This document shows, one piece after another, positions 6,858 to 14,401 of a stretch of DNA of 26,810 bases. Source of the DNA: an uncultured Oscillospiraceae bacterium (GTDB taxonomy: Bacteria; Bacillota; Clostridia; Oscillospirales; Oscillospiraceae); contig CAJTLK010000019.1 of assembly GCA_910577415.1 (NCBI GenBank), positions 1 to 26,810 on the forward strand, read 5' to 3'. Numbering within the stretch: position 1 is the stretch's first letter; each line of letters begins with the position of its first letter. Made by a program: the position numbers and the translations under genes. The notes beneath the pieces are model-generated. The model had not been told where the DNA came from. It made no database searches and worked only from the letters and a program-made list of their open reading frames with translations.

Positions 6858-8093
6858 TCAGCCCCGGAGCAGCGCCACTGCCACATCGTTGACATTGGTG
6901 CCCGTAGGCCCGGTAACGATCAGCCCGTCCACCGCCTTCAGCGCGTGATAGGCGTCGTTGTCCGCCAGGACGGCGTACAGGTTCAGGTCCTTGGCCTTCA
7001 GCTCCGCCAGGGTCGTCCCGTCGGCATAGCCTCCGGCGGCGTCGGTGGGGCCGTCGGTGCCGTCGCTACCCACGGAGAAGACCGCCGCGCCGCTAAGCCC
7101 CGCCAGGCCCTGGGCCGCGGCCAGGGCCAGCTCCTGGTTCCGCCCCCCCTTGCCCTTGCCGGTCAGGTGGACTACCGTCTCTCCCCCCGCTAGGAAAGCC
7201 AGCTTCTTTCCCGCCCCGGCGTGGGTCTTGAGAATGGCCGAGAGGAAGCTGCCCGCCTCCCGGGCCTCACAGCAAAGCTGGTCGGTAAGTATAACTGGTT
7301 CGTAGCCCAGCTTTTCGCACTCCCCCGCCGCCGCGGCGCACAGTTCCCGCACTGAACCGGTGATGAGGGTGGTCACGTTGTCCAGGCTCTTGGGGGTCTC
7401 CTTATCCAGCAGCGCCCACGTCTCCCCCGTCAGCTTCAGCTTGTACTTCTCCGCAATGACCTTGGCCTCCGCGCTGGTGGAGCTGTCCGGGTAGGCCGGA
7501 CCGCTGGCGATCATGTCCAGTGGGTCCCCCAAAATGTCGCTGAGCACAATGGAAAATACCTGGGCCGGAGCGCAAGCCTGGGCAAACCGTCCCCCCTTCA
7601 CGGCGGAGAGGCGCTTGCGGATGGTATTGATCTCCACAATGTCCGCCCCACAGGCCAAAAGCTGCTTTGTCACGTCCTGAAGGACTTCGCCGGGAATGAG
7701 AGGTTTTTCAAAAAGGGCGCTGCCGCCGCCGGAGAGAAGAAAAAGCACCGTATCCTCCGGCTTCAAACCGCTCACCAGTTCCAGCGCCGCCTGGGCGCCG
7801 GAGAAGGAGTTCTCGTCGGGTACAGGATGGCCCGCCTCCCGGCAGTCGAAATTGGCGATGGGTCCCATAACGTGACCGTATTTTGTAACGACCACGCCGG
7901 AATCAATACGCTCTCCCATGCAGTCGTGAGCGGCCTTAGCCATCTGCCAGGCCGCCTTTCCCGCCGCCACCAGCACCACCCGGCCCGGAAATTCCGTTCC
8001 CCGCAAGGCCCGGGCCACCGCCTCGTCAGGCTGGACCGCTTTGATGGAGGCCGCCACAATGGCATCCGCGTCCCGTCTCATATTTTTATCCAT
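6858..8093 (-). CDS. Glycerate 2-kinase, MOFRL/TtuD family
   Basis: ATP-dependent kinase of D-glycerate giving 2-phosphoglycerate (family function; some members were first called hydroxypyruvate reductase). Predicted 411 residues. Motifs: VVLVAAGKAAWQMAKAA near 45-60, the glycine-rich LFLLSGGGSALFEKP, VLSDILGDPLDMIASGPAYP, and the C-terminal MOFRL block GGRNQELALAAA with SVGSDGTDGPTDAAGG. ATG at 8093 was chosen because conserved sequence starts soon after it and a G-rich site precedes it; the frame is open to 8147. It is divergent from larA. Together with the GntP permease and a dehydratase it suggests that glycerate is made in, or enters with, this pathway. Confidence 0.92.
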   Translation of the reverse strand: MDKNMRRDADAIVAASIKAVQPDEAVARALRGTEFPGRVVLVAAGKAAWQMAKAAHDCMGERIDSGVVVTKYGHVMGPIANFDCREAGHPVPDENSFSGAQAALELVSGLKPEDTVLFLLSGGGSALFEKPLIPGEVLQDVTKQLLACGADIVEINTIRKRLSAVKGGRFAQACAPAQVFSIVLSDILGDPLDMIASGPAYPDSSTSAEAKVIAEKYKLKLTGETWALLDKETPKSLDNVTTLITGSVRELCAAAAGECEKLGYEPVILTDQLCCEAREAGSFLSAILKTHAGAGKKLAFLAGGETVVHLTGKGKGGRNQELALAAAQGLAGLSGAAVFSVGSDGTDGPTDAAGGYADGTTLAELKAKDLNLYAVLADNDAYHALKAVDGLIVTGPTGTNVNDVAVALLRG

Positions 8094-8137
8094 TTCCCCA
8101 TTCCCCCCAGTTCTATTGCTGTGCTCTTCTTTGATAC

Positions 8138-8166
8138 AATTTAACATGTCCGCCCCGATTTGTAAA
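8138..8166 (-). promoter_or_regulatory. Promoter of the glycerate kinase gene
   Basis: On the minus strand, TTTACA (8161-8166), 17 bases, then TAAATT (8138-8143), with TTGTATCAA just downstream (8131-8139) as a possible operator half. Confidence 0.55.
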
Positions 8167-8177
8167 CCGCGCCCAAT

Positions 8178-8254
8178 AACGCCTCCGTCAAAACGTCAAA
8201 GAGGCGTTTTCCCGGGTTTCCCCGGCGGTTTTTGTCATTTTTCGACAAAAACCG
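8178..8254. repeat. Two inverted repeats between glycerate kinase and larA
   Basis: First, AACGCCTC/GAGGCGTT (8178-8185, 8201-8208), whose loop holds two copies of CGTCAAA. Second, a perfect 11-bp pair CGGTTTTTGTC/GACAAAAACCG (8226-8236, 8244-8254). They lie upstream of the larA promoter, so they cannot be in its leader. They may be protein-binding sites, or end stray transcription. The rest of the 290-base divergent gap holds the two promoters. Confidence 0.5.
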
Positions 8255-8279
8255 TTTCCATTCCTTGTAAAAAACGCCG

Positions 8280-8308
8280 TTGACTTTCCTTTTTGTTTAG
8301 CGTATTAT
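8280..8308 (+). promoter_or_regulatory. Promoter of the larA operon
   Basis: TTGACT (8280-8285), 17 bases, TATTAT (8303-8308). Confidence 0.75.
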
Positions 8309-8315
8309 GTATACA
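8308..8315. promoter_or_regulatory. TGTATACA palindrome, candidate GntR/FadR-type operator
   Basis: The palindrome TGTATACA overlaps the end of the larA -10 and the start site. FadR-subfamily regulators bind palindromes around GTATAC or GTNNNAC, so the GntR protein at 12822-13499 is the natural candidate. TGTAT half-sites also lie at the glycerate kinase promoter and at the regulator's own promoter. The link is inferred. Confidence 0.45.
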
Positions 8316-8383
8316 CCACACACGTAATTTCGTGTTATTGCACAAAATTATTCTCAAAGCTCCGGCAGAAAGAGGTGCAAATT

Positions 8384-9661
8384 GTGAAGACCATTCCTAT
8401 CCCTTACTACACTTCCACGCTGGATCTCCACGTGGCGGAGGAAAACCTGAAGGCGGTCATTACGGCCAAGACCGAGGAGTATGACCCCGGCAAGACGGAA
8501 AAGGAGCTGGTGGAGGAGGCCCTTGCCACCCCCATTGGAACCCCCCGGCTCCGGGAGCTTGCCAAGGGCAAGGACAAGGTCGTGATCGTCACCAGCGACC
8601 ACACCCGTGCCGTGCCCAGCAAGCTCACCCTGCCCATTCTGCTCAAGGAGATCAGGGATGGCAACCCCGGCGCGGACATCACCATTCTCATCGCCACCGG
8701 CCTTCACCGTCCCACTACCGAGGAAGAGCAGCGGCGGATGTTTGGCGACGAGATCGTGGACAACGAGAAGATCGCCATCAACAAAGCCTTCCAGGATGAA
8801 GACTTTGACTTTGTCTGTCCCCTGCCCTCCGGGGCCGAGCTGTGGGTCAACAGGTTGGCCCTGGACTGTGACCTGCTCATCACCGAGGGCTTTATCGAGC
8901 CTCACTTTTTCGCCGGCTTCTCCGGGGGACGCAAAAGCATCCTTCCCGGCATCTGCAACGCCGCTACGGTAAATGAGAACCACTCCTATAAGGCCATTTC
9001 CAGCCCCTACTCCACCACCGGCGTGCTGGAGCACAATCCCATCCACGAGGATATGATCTATGCCGCCCGGAAGGTCAACGTCCAGTTCATTCTGAACGTA
9101 GCCCTCAACGGGGAGAAAAAGGTGGTGGCCGCCTTTGCCGGCGACCTGGAGCAGGCTCACGCCACCGGCGTAAAGTTTGTCCGGGAGCTGGCCCAGTGCC
9201 CGAGCATCACCGGCGATATCGTCATCACCTCCAATGGCGGCTATCCCCTGGATCAGAACCTCTACCAAAGCCCCAAGGCAGTAGCCACCGCGGAGGCATG
9301 CTGCAAGGATGGCGGCGTCATCATCATGTGCGCCTCCTGCTTTGACGGCATGGGCGGGACCAATTTTGAAAAGCTTATTGTCAGGGGCACCGTGGATGAG
9401 ATCGACGCCTACCTTTCCAAAATTCCACCCAAGGAGACCATCGCGGAGCAGTGGTGCGCTCAGATCTATTCCCGCATCCTGAAAAAGCACAAGGTCATTT
9501 TAGTGACCACCTATCTGGACCATGACCTGGTCCGCAAGGCCAATCTCATCCCTGCCTCCTCCCCCGACGAGGCCCTGGAAATGGCCTATGGCATGATGGG
9601 CAAAGACGCCAAGGTCGTGGTCATCCCCGATGGCGTCTCCGTCCTGGCGGTCAAAGAATAA
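8384..9661 (+). CDS. larA: LarA-family nickel-pincer 2-hydroxyacid racemase/epimerase
   Basis: Inverts the C2 stereocentre of a 2-hydroxyacid by hydride transfer to a nickel-pincer (NPN) cofactor. The 425-residue protein fits the Lactiplantibacillus plantarum LarA numbering exactly: Arg75 in SDHTRAVPS, His108 in ATGLHRP, His174 in EPHFFAGFSGG, the cofactor-bearing Lys184 in GGRK, the Ni ligand His200 in ENHS, and Tyr294/Gln295/Lys298 in LYQSPK. The same match supports the GTG start at 8384 (after AGAGGTG). The cofactor genes larB, larC and larE are not here and must lie elsewhere. LarA homologues act on lactate, malate, aryl-lactates or gluconate. The GntP and UxaA partners favour a polyhydroxy or otherwise substituted acid, not lactate. 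Confidence 0.93.
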   Translation: MKTIPIPYYTSTLDLHVAEENLKAVITAKTEEYDPGKTEKELVEEALATPIGTPRLRELAKGKDKVVIVTSDHTRAVPSKLTLPILLKEIRDGNPGADITILIATGLHRPTTEEEQRRMFGDEIVDNEKIAINKAFQDEDFDFVCPLPSGAELWVNRLALDCDLLITEGFIEPHFFAGFSGGRKSILPGICNAATVNENHSYKAISSPYSTTGVLEHNPIHEDMIYAARKVNVQFILNVALNGEKKVVAAFAGDLEQAHATGVKFVRELAQCPSITGDIVITSNGGYPLDQNLYQSPKAVATAEACCKDGGVIIMCASCFDGMGGTNFEKLIVRGTVDEIDAYLSKIPPKETIAEQWCAQIYSRILKKHKVILVTTYLDHDLVRKANLIPASSPDEALEMAYGMMGKDAKVVVIPDGVSVLAVKE

Positions 9662-9673
9662 GGAGGAAGAAAT

Positions 9674-9970
9674 ATGGAACTGAAGCTCGCGTTGAAGGTA
9701 GACGACCTGGACAACGTGGCCACCATTTTTGCCAACGGCATCGTGGATGGTACACAGGTCGAGGTCCGGGATAAAAAGGGCCAGTCCGAGACCATCACCG
9801 TCCACGGCGACGTGCCCTACGGCCATAAGATTGCCCTCCGGGACATCGCCAAAGGAGAGCCCATTATGAAGTACGGTGAATCCATCGGCGCCGCCAGTCA
9901 CGACATTAAGAAGGGTGATTACGTACACATTCACAACATGGACGCCATGCGTGGCCGCGGCGACCTGTAA
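9674..9970 (+). CDS. UxaA-family dehydratase, small (SAF-domain) subunit
   Basis: 98-residue protein corresponding to the N-terminal SAF domain of altronate dehydratase UxaA and to SuyA, the small subunit of sulfolactate sulfo-lyase. Characteristic stretches are DNVATIFANGI, PYGHKIALRDIAKGEPIMKYGESIG and KKGDYVHIHNM. ATG at 9674 follows AGGAGGAAG, twelve bases after larA, and the large subunit starts 13 bases downstream, so the three are co-transcribed. Family role: forms a complex with the large subunit, which eliminates water (or sulfite) from a 2-hydroxyacid. The split layout is shared by altronate dehydratases of many Firmicutes and by SuyAB, so layout alone does not fix the substrate. 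Confidence 0.88.
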   Translation: MELKLALKVDDLDNVATIFANGIVDGTQVEVRDKKGQSETITVHGDVPYGHKIALRDIAKGEPIMKYGESIGAASHDIKKGDYVHIHNMDAMRGRGDL

Positions 9971-9983
9971 GGAGGGGACGAAT

Positions 9984-11162
9984 ATGAGCTATCAATTCAT
10001 GGGCTACCGCCGTCCCAACGGCAAGTTTGGCGCCCGCAACCTGGTGGCCGTCATTCCCAGCGTTATTTGCGCCAACGATGTGGGCCAGGCCATCTGCCGC
10101 CAGGTCCAGGGCACCATTGGCTACTTTCATCACCAGGGCTGCTGCCAGCTACCCATCGACCTGAAGCGGGTCACAGACACCCTCTCCAACCTGGGCCAAA
10201 GCCCCAACGTGGCCGCCGCCCTGGTGGTCAGCCTGGGCTGCGAAGGCACCGACCATGAACGCATGGTGGAGGAGATCCGCGCCACCGGCAAGCCGGTGGA
10301 GATCATCCGCATCCAGGAGCTGGGCGGCACCTCCCGCGCCATCCAGGCGGGTATTGACGCCGCTCAGAAGCTGGTCCAGCAGGTCTCCGGCCTCCAGCGG
10401 GAGCCGGTGGACATTTCTGAGGTCGTTATGGCCATCAAGTGCGGCGCGTCGGACACCACCTCCGGCATGGCCTCCAACTGCGTCATCGGCTATGTGGCCG
10501 ACAAGCTGGTGGACCTGGGCGCCACCGTGGTCTTTGGCGAGACCACCGAGTTCCTGGGCGGCGAGCACATTCTGGCCCGCCGCGCCGTAGGCGGAGAGAA
10601 AGGCCCCGTGGGCCAGAAAATTTATGAGATCGTGGACCGGATGGAAAAGCGGGCAAAATCCATCGGTGAGGATATGCGGGGTGGCCAGCCCACGCCCGGC
10701 AACATTGCCGGCGGGTTGTCCTCCATTGAGGAAAAGAGTCTGGGCGCCATCGTAAAGTCGGGTCACCGCCCCATCCAAGGCGTGCTGGAGTACTGCGACA
10801 AGGTCACCGACCAGAAGGGTCTGTGGATCAAGGACGCCCCTGGCCGTGAGCCGGAAATTCTGACCGGCATGGCCGCCACCGGCGCCCAGTTCATGATGTT
10901 CTCCACTGGCCGGGGCGCCCCCCAGGGCTTCCCCTCCATGCCCGTCATCAAGGTATGCGGCAACCCCAACACCTATGAGCGTATGGGCCATGATATGGAC
11001 CTGAACGCCGGGCGCATCATCACCGGCGAAGCCACCATCGAGCAGGTGGGCGAGGAAGCCTTTGAGCTACTGTTGAAGGTCCTCAACGGCCAGATGACCA
11101 AAAACGAGGCCCTGGGCTACTTTGGCTCTATGGATATCTTCTGCCTTGGCCCCGTCATCTAA
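9984..11162 (+). CDS. UxaA-family dehydratase, large subunit
   Basis: 392-residue large subunit of the UxaA/GarD/SuyB family of metal-dependent lyases. Family blocks: GYRRPNGKFGARNLVAVIPS (7-26), FHHQGCCQ (48-55), a SLGCEGTD block, IKCGASDTTSGMASN, ETTEFLGGEHIL, and MMFSTGRGAPQGFPSMPVIK near the C-terminus. The conserved cysteines in GCCQ, LGCEG and KCG are likely metal ligands. ATG at 9984 with GGAGGGG; the frame opens upstream inside the small subunit but that part has no similarity. With LarA upstream and GntP downstream, a likely scheme is import, C2 epimerisation, then dehydration to a 2-keto-3-deoxy acid. Substrate unproven. Confidence 0.9.
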   Translation: MSYQFMGYRRPNGKFGARNLVAVIPSVICANDVGQAICRQVQGTIGYFHHQGCCQLPIDLKRVTDTLSNLGQSPNVAAALVVSLGCEGTDHERMVEEIRATGKPVEIIRIQELGGTSRAIQAGIDAAQKLVQQVSGLQREPVDISEVVMAIKCGASDTTSGMASNCVIGYVADKLVDLGATVVFGETTEFLGGEHILARRAVGGEKGPVGQKIYEIVDRMEKRAKSIGEDMRGGQPTPGNIAGGLSSIEEKSLGAIVKSGHRPIQGVLEYCDKVTDQKGLWIKDAPGREPEILTGMAATGAQFMMFSTGRGAPQGFPSMPVIKVCGNPNTYERMGHDMDLNAGRIITGEATIEQVGEEAFELLLKVLNGQMTKNEALGYFGSMDIFCLGPVI

Positions 11163-11249
11163 GCCATTTTGAACGCCATTCTTTCACGGTCTCCCCGGCG
11201 GATTGGCCCGCCCAACTTTGGTACTACGCGCTAATATGGGGGCGCTTAG

Positions 11250-11255
11250 TATAAT
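11250..11255 (+). promoter_or_regulatory. Possible extra -10 element before gntP
   Basis: A perfect TATAAT stands 38 bases before the gntP ATG in a 130-base gap. No acceptable -35 lies 16-18 bases upstream, so this would be a weak or activator-dependent start, if real. Confidence 0.35.
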
Positions 11256-11292
11256 TTTAGAAAGAGAGCAGAAAAGAAGGAGGTAAAATCGT

Positions 11293-12750
11293 ATGGGACT
11301 CAATCCTGTCCTGGCAATGTTCATTGGCATCATCGTTATGATGGCGCTCATTATTGCCAACAAGCTCCATCCCTTCCCCGCCCTGATCATCTCCGCCATC
11401 CTCATCGCTGTTTTGGCAATGCCCTTTGGGCCTGAAGGCGGTGTGGTGGGCACCCTGGCCGCCTGTGTTTCCACAGTCACCAAGGGCTTTGGCAACACCA
11501 TGGCAAGCATTGGCGTCGTCATCGGCTTTGGCTGTATCATGGGCATCTTCCTGGAAAAGTCCGGCGCCGCCAAGCAGATGGCGCTGACCATCCTGAAGAT
11601 CGTGGGCGTCAAGAACTGCGATGTGGTCCTTGGCCTCACCGGCTTCGTGGTCTCCATCCCCGTGTTCTGTGACTCCGGCTTTGTTATCCTGTCCTCCCTG
11701 GCCAAGGAGTTCTCCCGCCTGACCAAGAAGTCCATGGTCTGGCTGGGCGGCATCCTGGGCATGGGCCTGTACATCACCCACTTTATGGTTCCCCCCACCC
11801 CCGGTCCTCTGGCCGTCGTCGGCACCTTTAACGAGAACGGGCTTGGCCTGGACTTGGGCATGTACATCCTCTACGGTCTGGCCATTTCCGTGCCTCTGTT
11901 CATCTTTGCCGTGTTCCTGTTCCGGTACTTTGGCAAGAAGTATCCCGATCTGGTCGTCCCCTATGAAATTGACCGCAGCCAGTATACCGACGCCCAGCTG
12001 GCCGTCCTGGATAAGATCGACGCCAAGATGAAGTCCGGCAAGGAGCTGGAGAACAGCGACTTCGCGGACCTGCTCTCCACTGAGAAGCTGCCCTCCGCCG
12101 GCCTGTCCTTCGCCACCCTGCTCCTCCCCATCGTTCTGATCTTCGCCAACACCCTGGTGGGTCAGATCGGCTCCCTGAAGGGCACCGCTGTTGCCAGCGT
12201 CATTACCTTCCTGGGCCAGCCCGTTATCGCCCTGTTCATTTCCCTGTGCATGGGAGCCTTCCTGCTGTGCCATGAGATGGGCAGCAAGGCTTGCGTGGAC
12301 CTGATGCAGGAGGCCTGCCGTGACGCCGGCCCCATTGTCTTCATCACCGCCGCCGGCGGCGCCCTGGGCGCTGTCATCAACACCTCTGGCGCTGCCGGAA
12401 TGATGGCCGCCGCCATTGTGAAGCTGGGCATTCCCGGCATCCTGGTGCCCATTATCATCGGCGTCATTATGCGCTTCCCCCAGGGCTCCGGCACCACTGC
12501 TATGATCACCGGCTCCGCCATTGTGGCTCCCATGGTCACCACCCTGGGCATCAACCCCTATCTGGCGGCTCTGGCTCTCTGTCTAACCACCATGTGCCCC
12601 TCCTTCCTCAACGACAGCTACTTCCACGTTGTCACCAGCTTCTCCGGCATGGACATCAAGACCAGCCTCAAGACCTGGACCATCGGCTCCATTTTGGTCC
12701 CCGCCTTTGGCTCGGTGATCTTCGTGATCCTCTCCCTGTTCATCCACTAA
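11293..12750 (+). CDS. gntP: GntP-family gluconate/organic acid:H+ symporter
   Basis: 485-residue polytopic membrane protein with about 12-14 hydrophobic segments. GntP-family features: IGVVIGFGCIMGIFLEKSGA, the motif VVSIPVFCDSGFVIL, LYITHFMVPPTPGPLAV, LLCHEMGSKACVDLM and RFPQGSGTTAMITGSAIVAP. Known members carry gluconate, 2-keto-3-deoxygluconate, D-serine, fructuronate or glycerate-like acids. ATG at 11293 with GAAGGAGG. It is the last gene of the larA operon and ends at a strong bidirectional terminator. It is the probable uptake system for the substrate of LarA and the dehydratase; the exact acid cannot be told from sequence. Confidence 0.93.
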   Translation: MGLNPVLAMFIGIIVMMALIIANKLHPFPALIISAILIAVLAMPFGPEGGVVGTLAACVSTVTKGFGNTMASIGVVIGFGCIMGIFLEKSGAAKQMALTILKIVGVKNCDVVLGLTGFVVSIPVFCDSGFVILSSLAKEFSRLTKKSMVWLGGILGMGLYITHFMVPPTPGPLAVVGTFNENGLGLDLGMYILYGLAISVPLFIFAVFLFRYFGKKYPDLVVPYEIDRSQYTDAQLAVLDKIDAKMKSGKELENSDFADLLSTEKLPSAGLSFATLLLPIVLIFANTLVGQIGSLKGTAVASVITFLGQPVIALFISLCMGAFLLCHEMGSKACVDLMQEACRDAGPIVFITAAGGALGAVINTSGAAGMMAAAIVKLGIPGILVPIIIGVIMRFPQGSGTTAMITGSAIVAPMVTTLGINPYLAALALCLTTMCPSFLNDSYFHVVTSFSGMDIKTSLKTWTIGSILVPAFGSVIFVILSLFIH

Positions 12751-12763
12751 TATACTTTTCAAA

Positions 12764-12805
12764 AAAGAAGGAGTCCGGCTACCAGCCGGACTCCTTCTTT
12801 TTATT
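12764..12805. terminator. Bidirectional terminator between gntP and gntR
   Basis: Perfect 17-bp stem (12764-12780 with 12784-12800) and three-base loop ACC, T-rich on both strands. It serves the convergent gntP and GntR genes. Confidence 0.92.
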
Positions 12806-12821
12806 CCCTGCTTTCTCTGGC

Positions 12822-13499
12822 TCAGTCTGTCTTCTCTTCCCCTGCCTGTCGGCGGATCAGCTGCTCCTTAATGGTCCTGCGGGCCAGCTCCAAATGTACC
12901 CGCACGGTCTCCTCGGCAGTTCCCACATCTCCCACCGCCAGGGCATGGATCAGCTTGCGGTGCTCCACCATGGATTCGTCAAAGCGCTGGTGACTGGCCA
13001 GGGAGAGCACCCGAAACTGCTGGTTCATAGACCTCACCCGGTCATAGGTAGATTCCACCAGACTGTTGTCACCCAGCTCCACGATACGGATATGTAGCTC
13101 TTCATCCGCCCGGACATAGCCCTCCATATCCCCGGCGGCGCAACTCTTTTCCAGGTCCTCCAACAGTACGAAAAATCTTTGACGGCGAACGGCGGTCAGA
13201 TTTTTCCGGCTTTTTTGAATGCCGTAGGATTCCAGCATGACCCGCATATCAAAAATCTCGTCGATATCCCGGAGACTGAACTCCTTCACAAATACGCCCT
13301 TGTTGGGCACTTCAATGACCAGGCCGTCGGCCACCAGCTGCCGCAACGCCTCCCGCACCGGGCTACGGCTTACTCCCAGCGCCTCAGCAAGCTCTTTTTC
13401 CTGGAGCCAGAAGCCGGGTTCATATTTTCCGCCGCAGATGTCGCCCCTTAAGATCTGGTAGACCTGGCCACGGATGGTTTTTACCTTCAGTTCCTTCAT
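12822..13499 (-). CDS. GntR-family regulator, FadR/FCD subfamily
   Basis: 225-residue transcription regulator. Winged helix-turn-helix at about 5-75 (ELAEALGVSRSPVREALRQL, then GLVIEVPNKGVFV), followed by an all-helical FCD effector domain. Its metal/ligand residues are visible in DEELHIRIVELGDN, in EHRKLIHALAVGD and in the VHLELARR helix. FCD proteins usually sense organic or sugar acids and release DNA when bound. It sits next to the LarA/UxaA/GntP cluster, so it is probably its repressor. A promoter (TTGCAG, 17 bases, TATGAT) lies at 13526-13554, with a TGTAT half-site overlapping its -10. Confidence 0.92.
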   Translation of the reverse strand: MKELKVKTIRGQVYQILRGDICGGKYEPGFWLQEKELAEALGVSRSPVREALRQLVADGLVIEVPNKGVFVKEFSLRDIDEIFDMRVMLESYGIQKSRKNLTAVRRQRFFVLLEDLEKSCAAGDMEGYVRADEELHIRIVELGDNSLVESTYDRVRSMNQQFRVLSLASHQRFDESMVEHRKLIHALAVGDVGTAEETVRVHLELARRTIKEQLIRRQAGEEKTD

Positions 13500-13525
13500 A
13501 CCGCCGCCCCCTTCTTTCCCCTTCC

Positions 13526-13554
13526 ATCATACAACATTTCGCCTTTGCCTGCAA
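13526..13554 (-). promoter_or_regulatory. Promoter of the GntR regulator
   Basis: Minus strand: TTGCAG (13549-13554), 17 bases, TATGAT (13526-13531). Confidence 0.55.
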
Positions 13555-13583
13555 GGGGCGGCTTTTTCTCGCGCAACTCCGTC

Positions 13584-14366
13584 TTACTTCATGGCGGTAA
13601 ATCTGAGGGACAGGCAGCTTAAGCCGCCATCGATCTTTCGGAATTCGGAGGTGTCTACCAGGATGACCTCATAGCCCATTTCCCTCACGATCTTTTCCAC
13701 CGCAGGGTATCCCGCCGGCACAAGGACCTTTTCATTGACCCAAATGCAGTTGGCCGCGTAAGCCTCCGTCTCCGGAATTTCATGGCGGTCATAGGCGGCA
13801 AACTCCGCTTTGTCAGTAAACTCGCCGGAGACCAGCATATGTCCGTGCTCCAGATAATTCACGCCGGTCTTCAGGTGGAGTACCTTCTCCAGAGGCACCT
13901 CCACCACCTTGTAGCCGTACTTTCCCAAGATCTCCGCAAACTGGCGGATGCCCTCAGCATTGGTCCTTGCGGAGCGGCCAATGTAGAAGGTGTCGCCCAC
14001 CATCATCACGTCTCCACCCTCCATAGTGCCTGGGGCCTTGATGTATTCGATGCGCTCTTCAGGATAGAACCGCTTGATGACCGGGATCATGGCCTCGGTC
14101 TCCTTGGTCCTGGTGGGTGCGCCGGGGTTGGAAATGACAGCGCATTTTTCCGTCAGGACGGCGGTGTCTTCCACAAAGCAGCTGTCCGGGAAGCTCTCAT
14201 CGGCGGGAAGCACCGTCACCTCCACACCGCATTGCTTCAGCGCCTCAATATAGACCCCATGCTGCTTCAGCGCCTTTTCATAGTCCGGCTTTCCCAGCTC
14301 CGGGGCGGAGGTAATTCCCTCCGTCACCGCCTTGCAGGGCATTTTTACGATAACATTCTTAAACAT
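13584..14366 (-). CDS. ddaH: Dimethylarginine dimethylaminohydrolase (DDAH) family enzyme
   Basis: Hydrolyses N-omega-methylated arginines to citrulline plus (di)methylamine; a guanidino-modifying enzyme of the pentein fold. The 260-residue length is typical. The catalytic triad is visible: Glu116 in TMEGGD, His164 in LHLKTG and Cys251 in DGGLSCLSLRF, each offset by two from Pseudomonas DDAH (Glu114, His162, Cys249). The substrate-binding FVEDTA motif is at 64-69. ATG at 14366 with AAGGAGAG. It is last in a run with an amino acid ABC transporter, argH and argG, which links its product citrulline to arginine synthesis. A plain arginine deiminase is less likely, because those are about 400 residues long. 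Confidence 0.9.
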   Translation of the reverse strand: MFKNVIVKMPCKAVTEGITSAPELGKPDYEKALKQHGVYIEALKQCGVEVTVLPADESFPDSCFVEDTAVLTEKCAVISNPGAPTRTKETEAMIPVIKRFYPEERIEYIKAPGTMEGGDVMMVGDTFYIGRSARTNAEGIRQFAEILGKYGYKVVEVPLEKVLHLKTGVNYLEHGHMLVSGEFTDKAEFAAYDRHEIPETEAYAANCIWVNEKVLVPAGYPAVEKIVREMGYEVILVDTSEFRKIDGGLSCLSLRFTAMK

Positions 14367-14401
14367 GGTCGCTTCTCTCCTTTTTGATGGTTCCTGCGTT
14401 T

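Noticed and set aside
8354..9490. Long antisense open frame (378 codons) opposite larA
   Set aside because: It is the reverse-strand shadow of larA in GC-rich DNA; low-complexity Gly/Ala/Val composition and no ribosome site. larA matches its family residue by residue.
8384..9661. LarA as a plain lactate racemase
   Set aside because: The catalytic residues fit, but no lactate permease, lactate dehydrogenase or larBCE is nearby, while UxaA and GntP genes are. I kept the broader 2-hydroxyacid call.
13584..14366. Arginine deiminase (ADI pathway)
   Set aside because: 260 residues and DDAH-type motifs (FVEDTA, LHLKTG, DGGLSCLSLR). ADI is about 400 residues, and no carbamate kinase or ornithine carbamoyltransferase is nearby.
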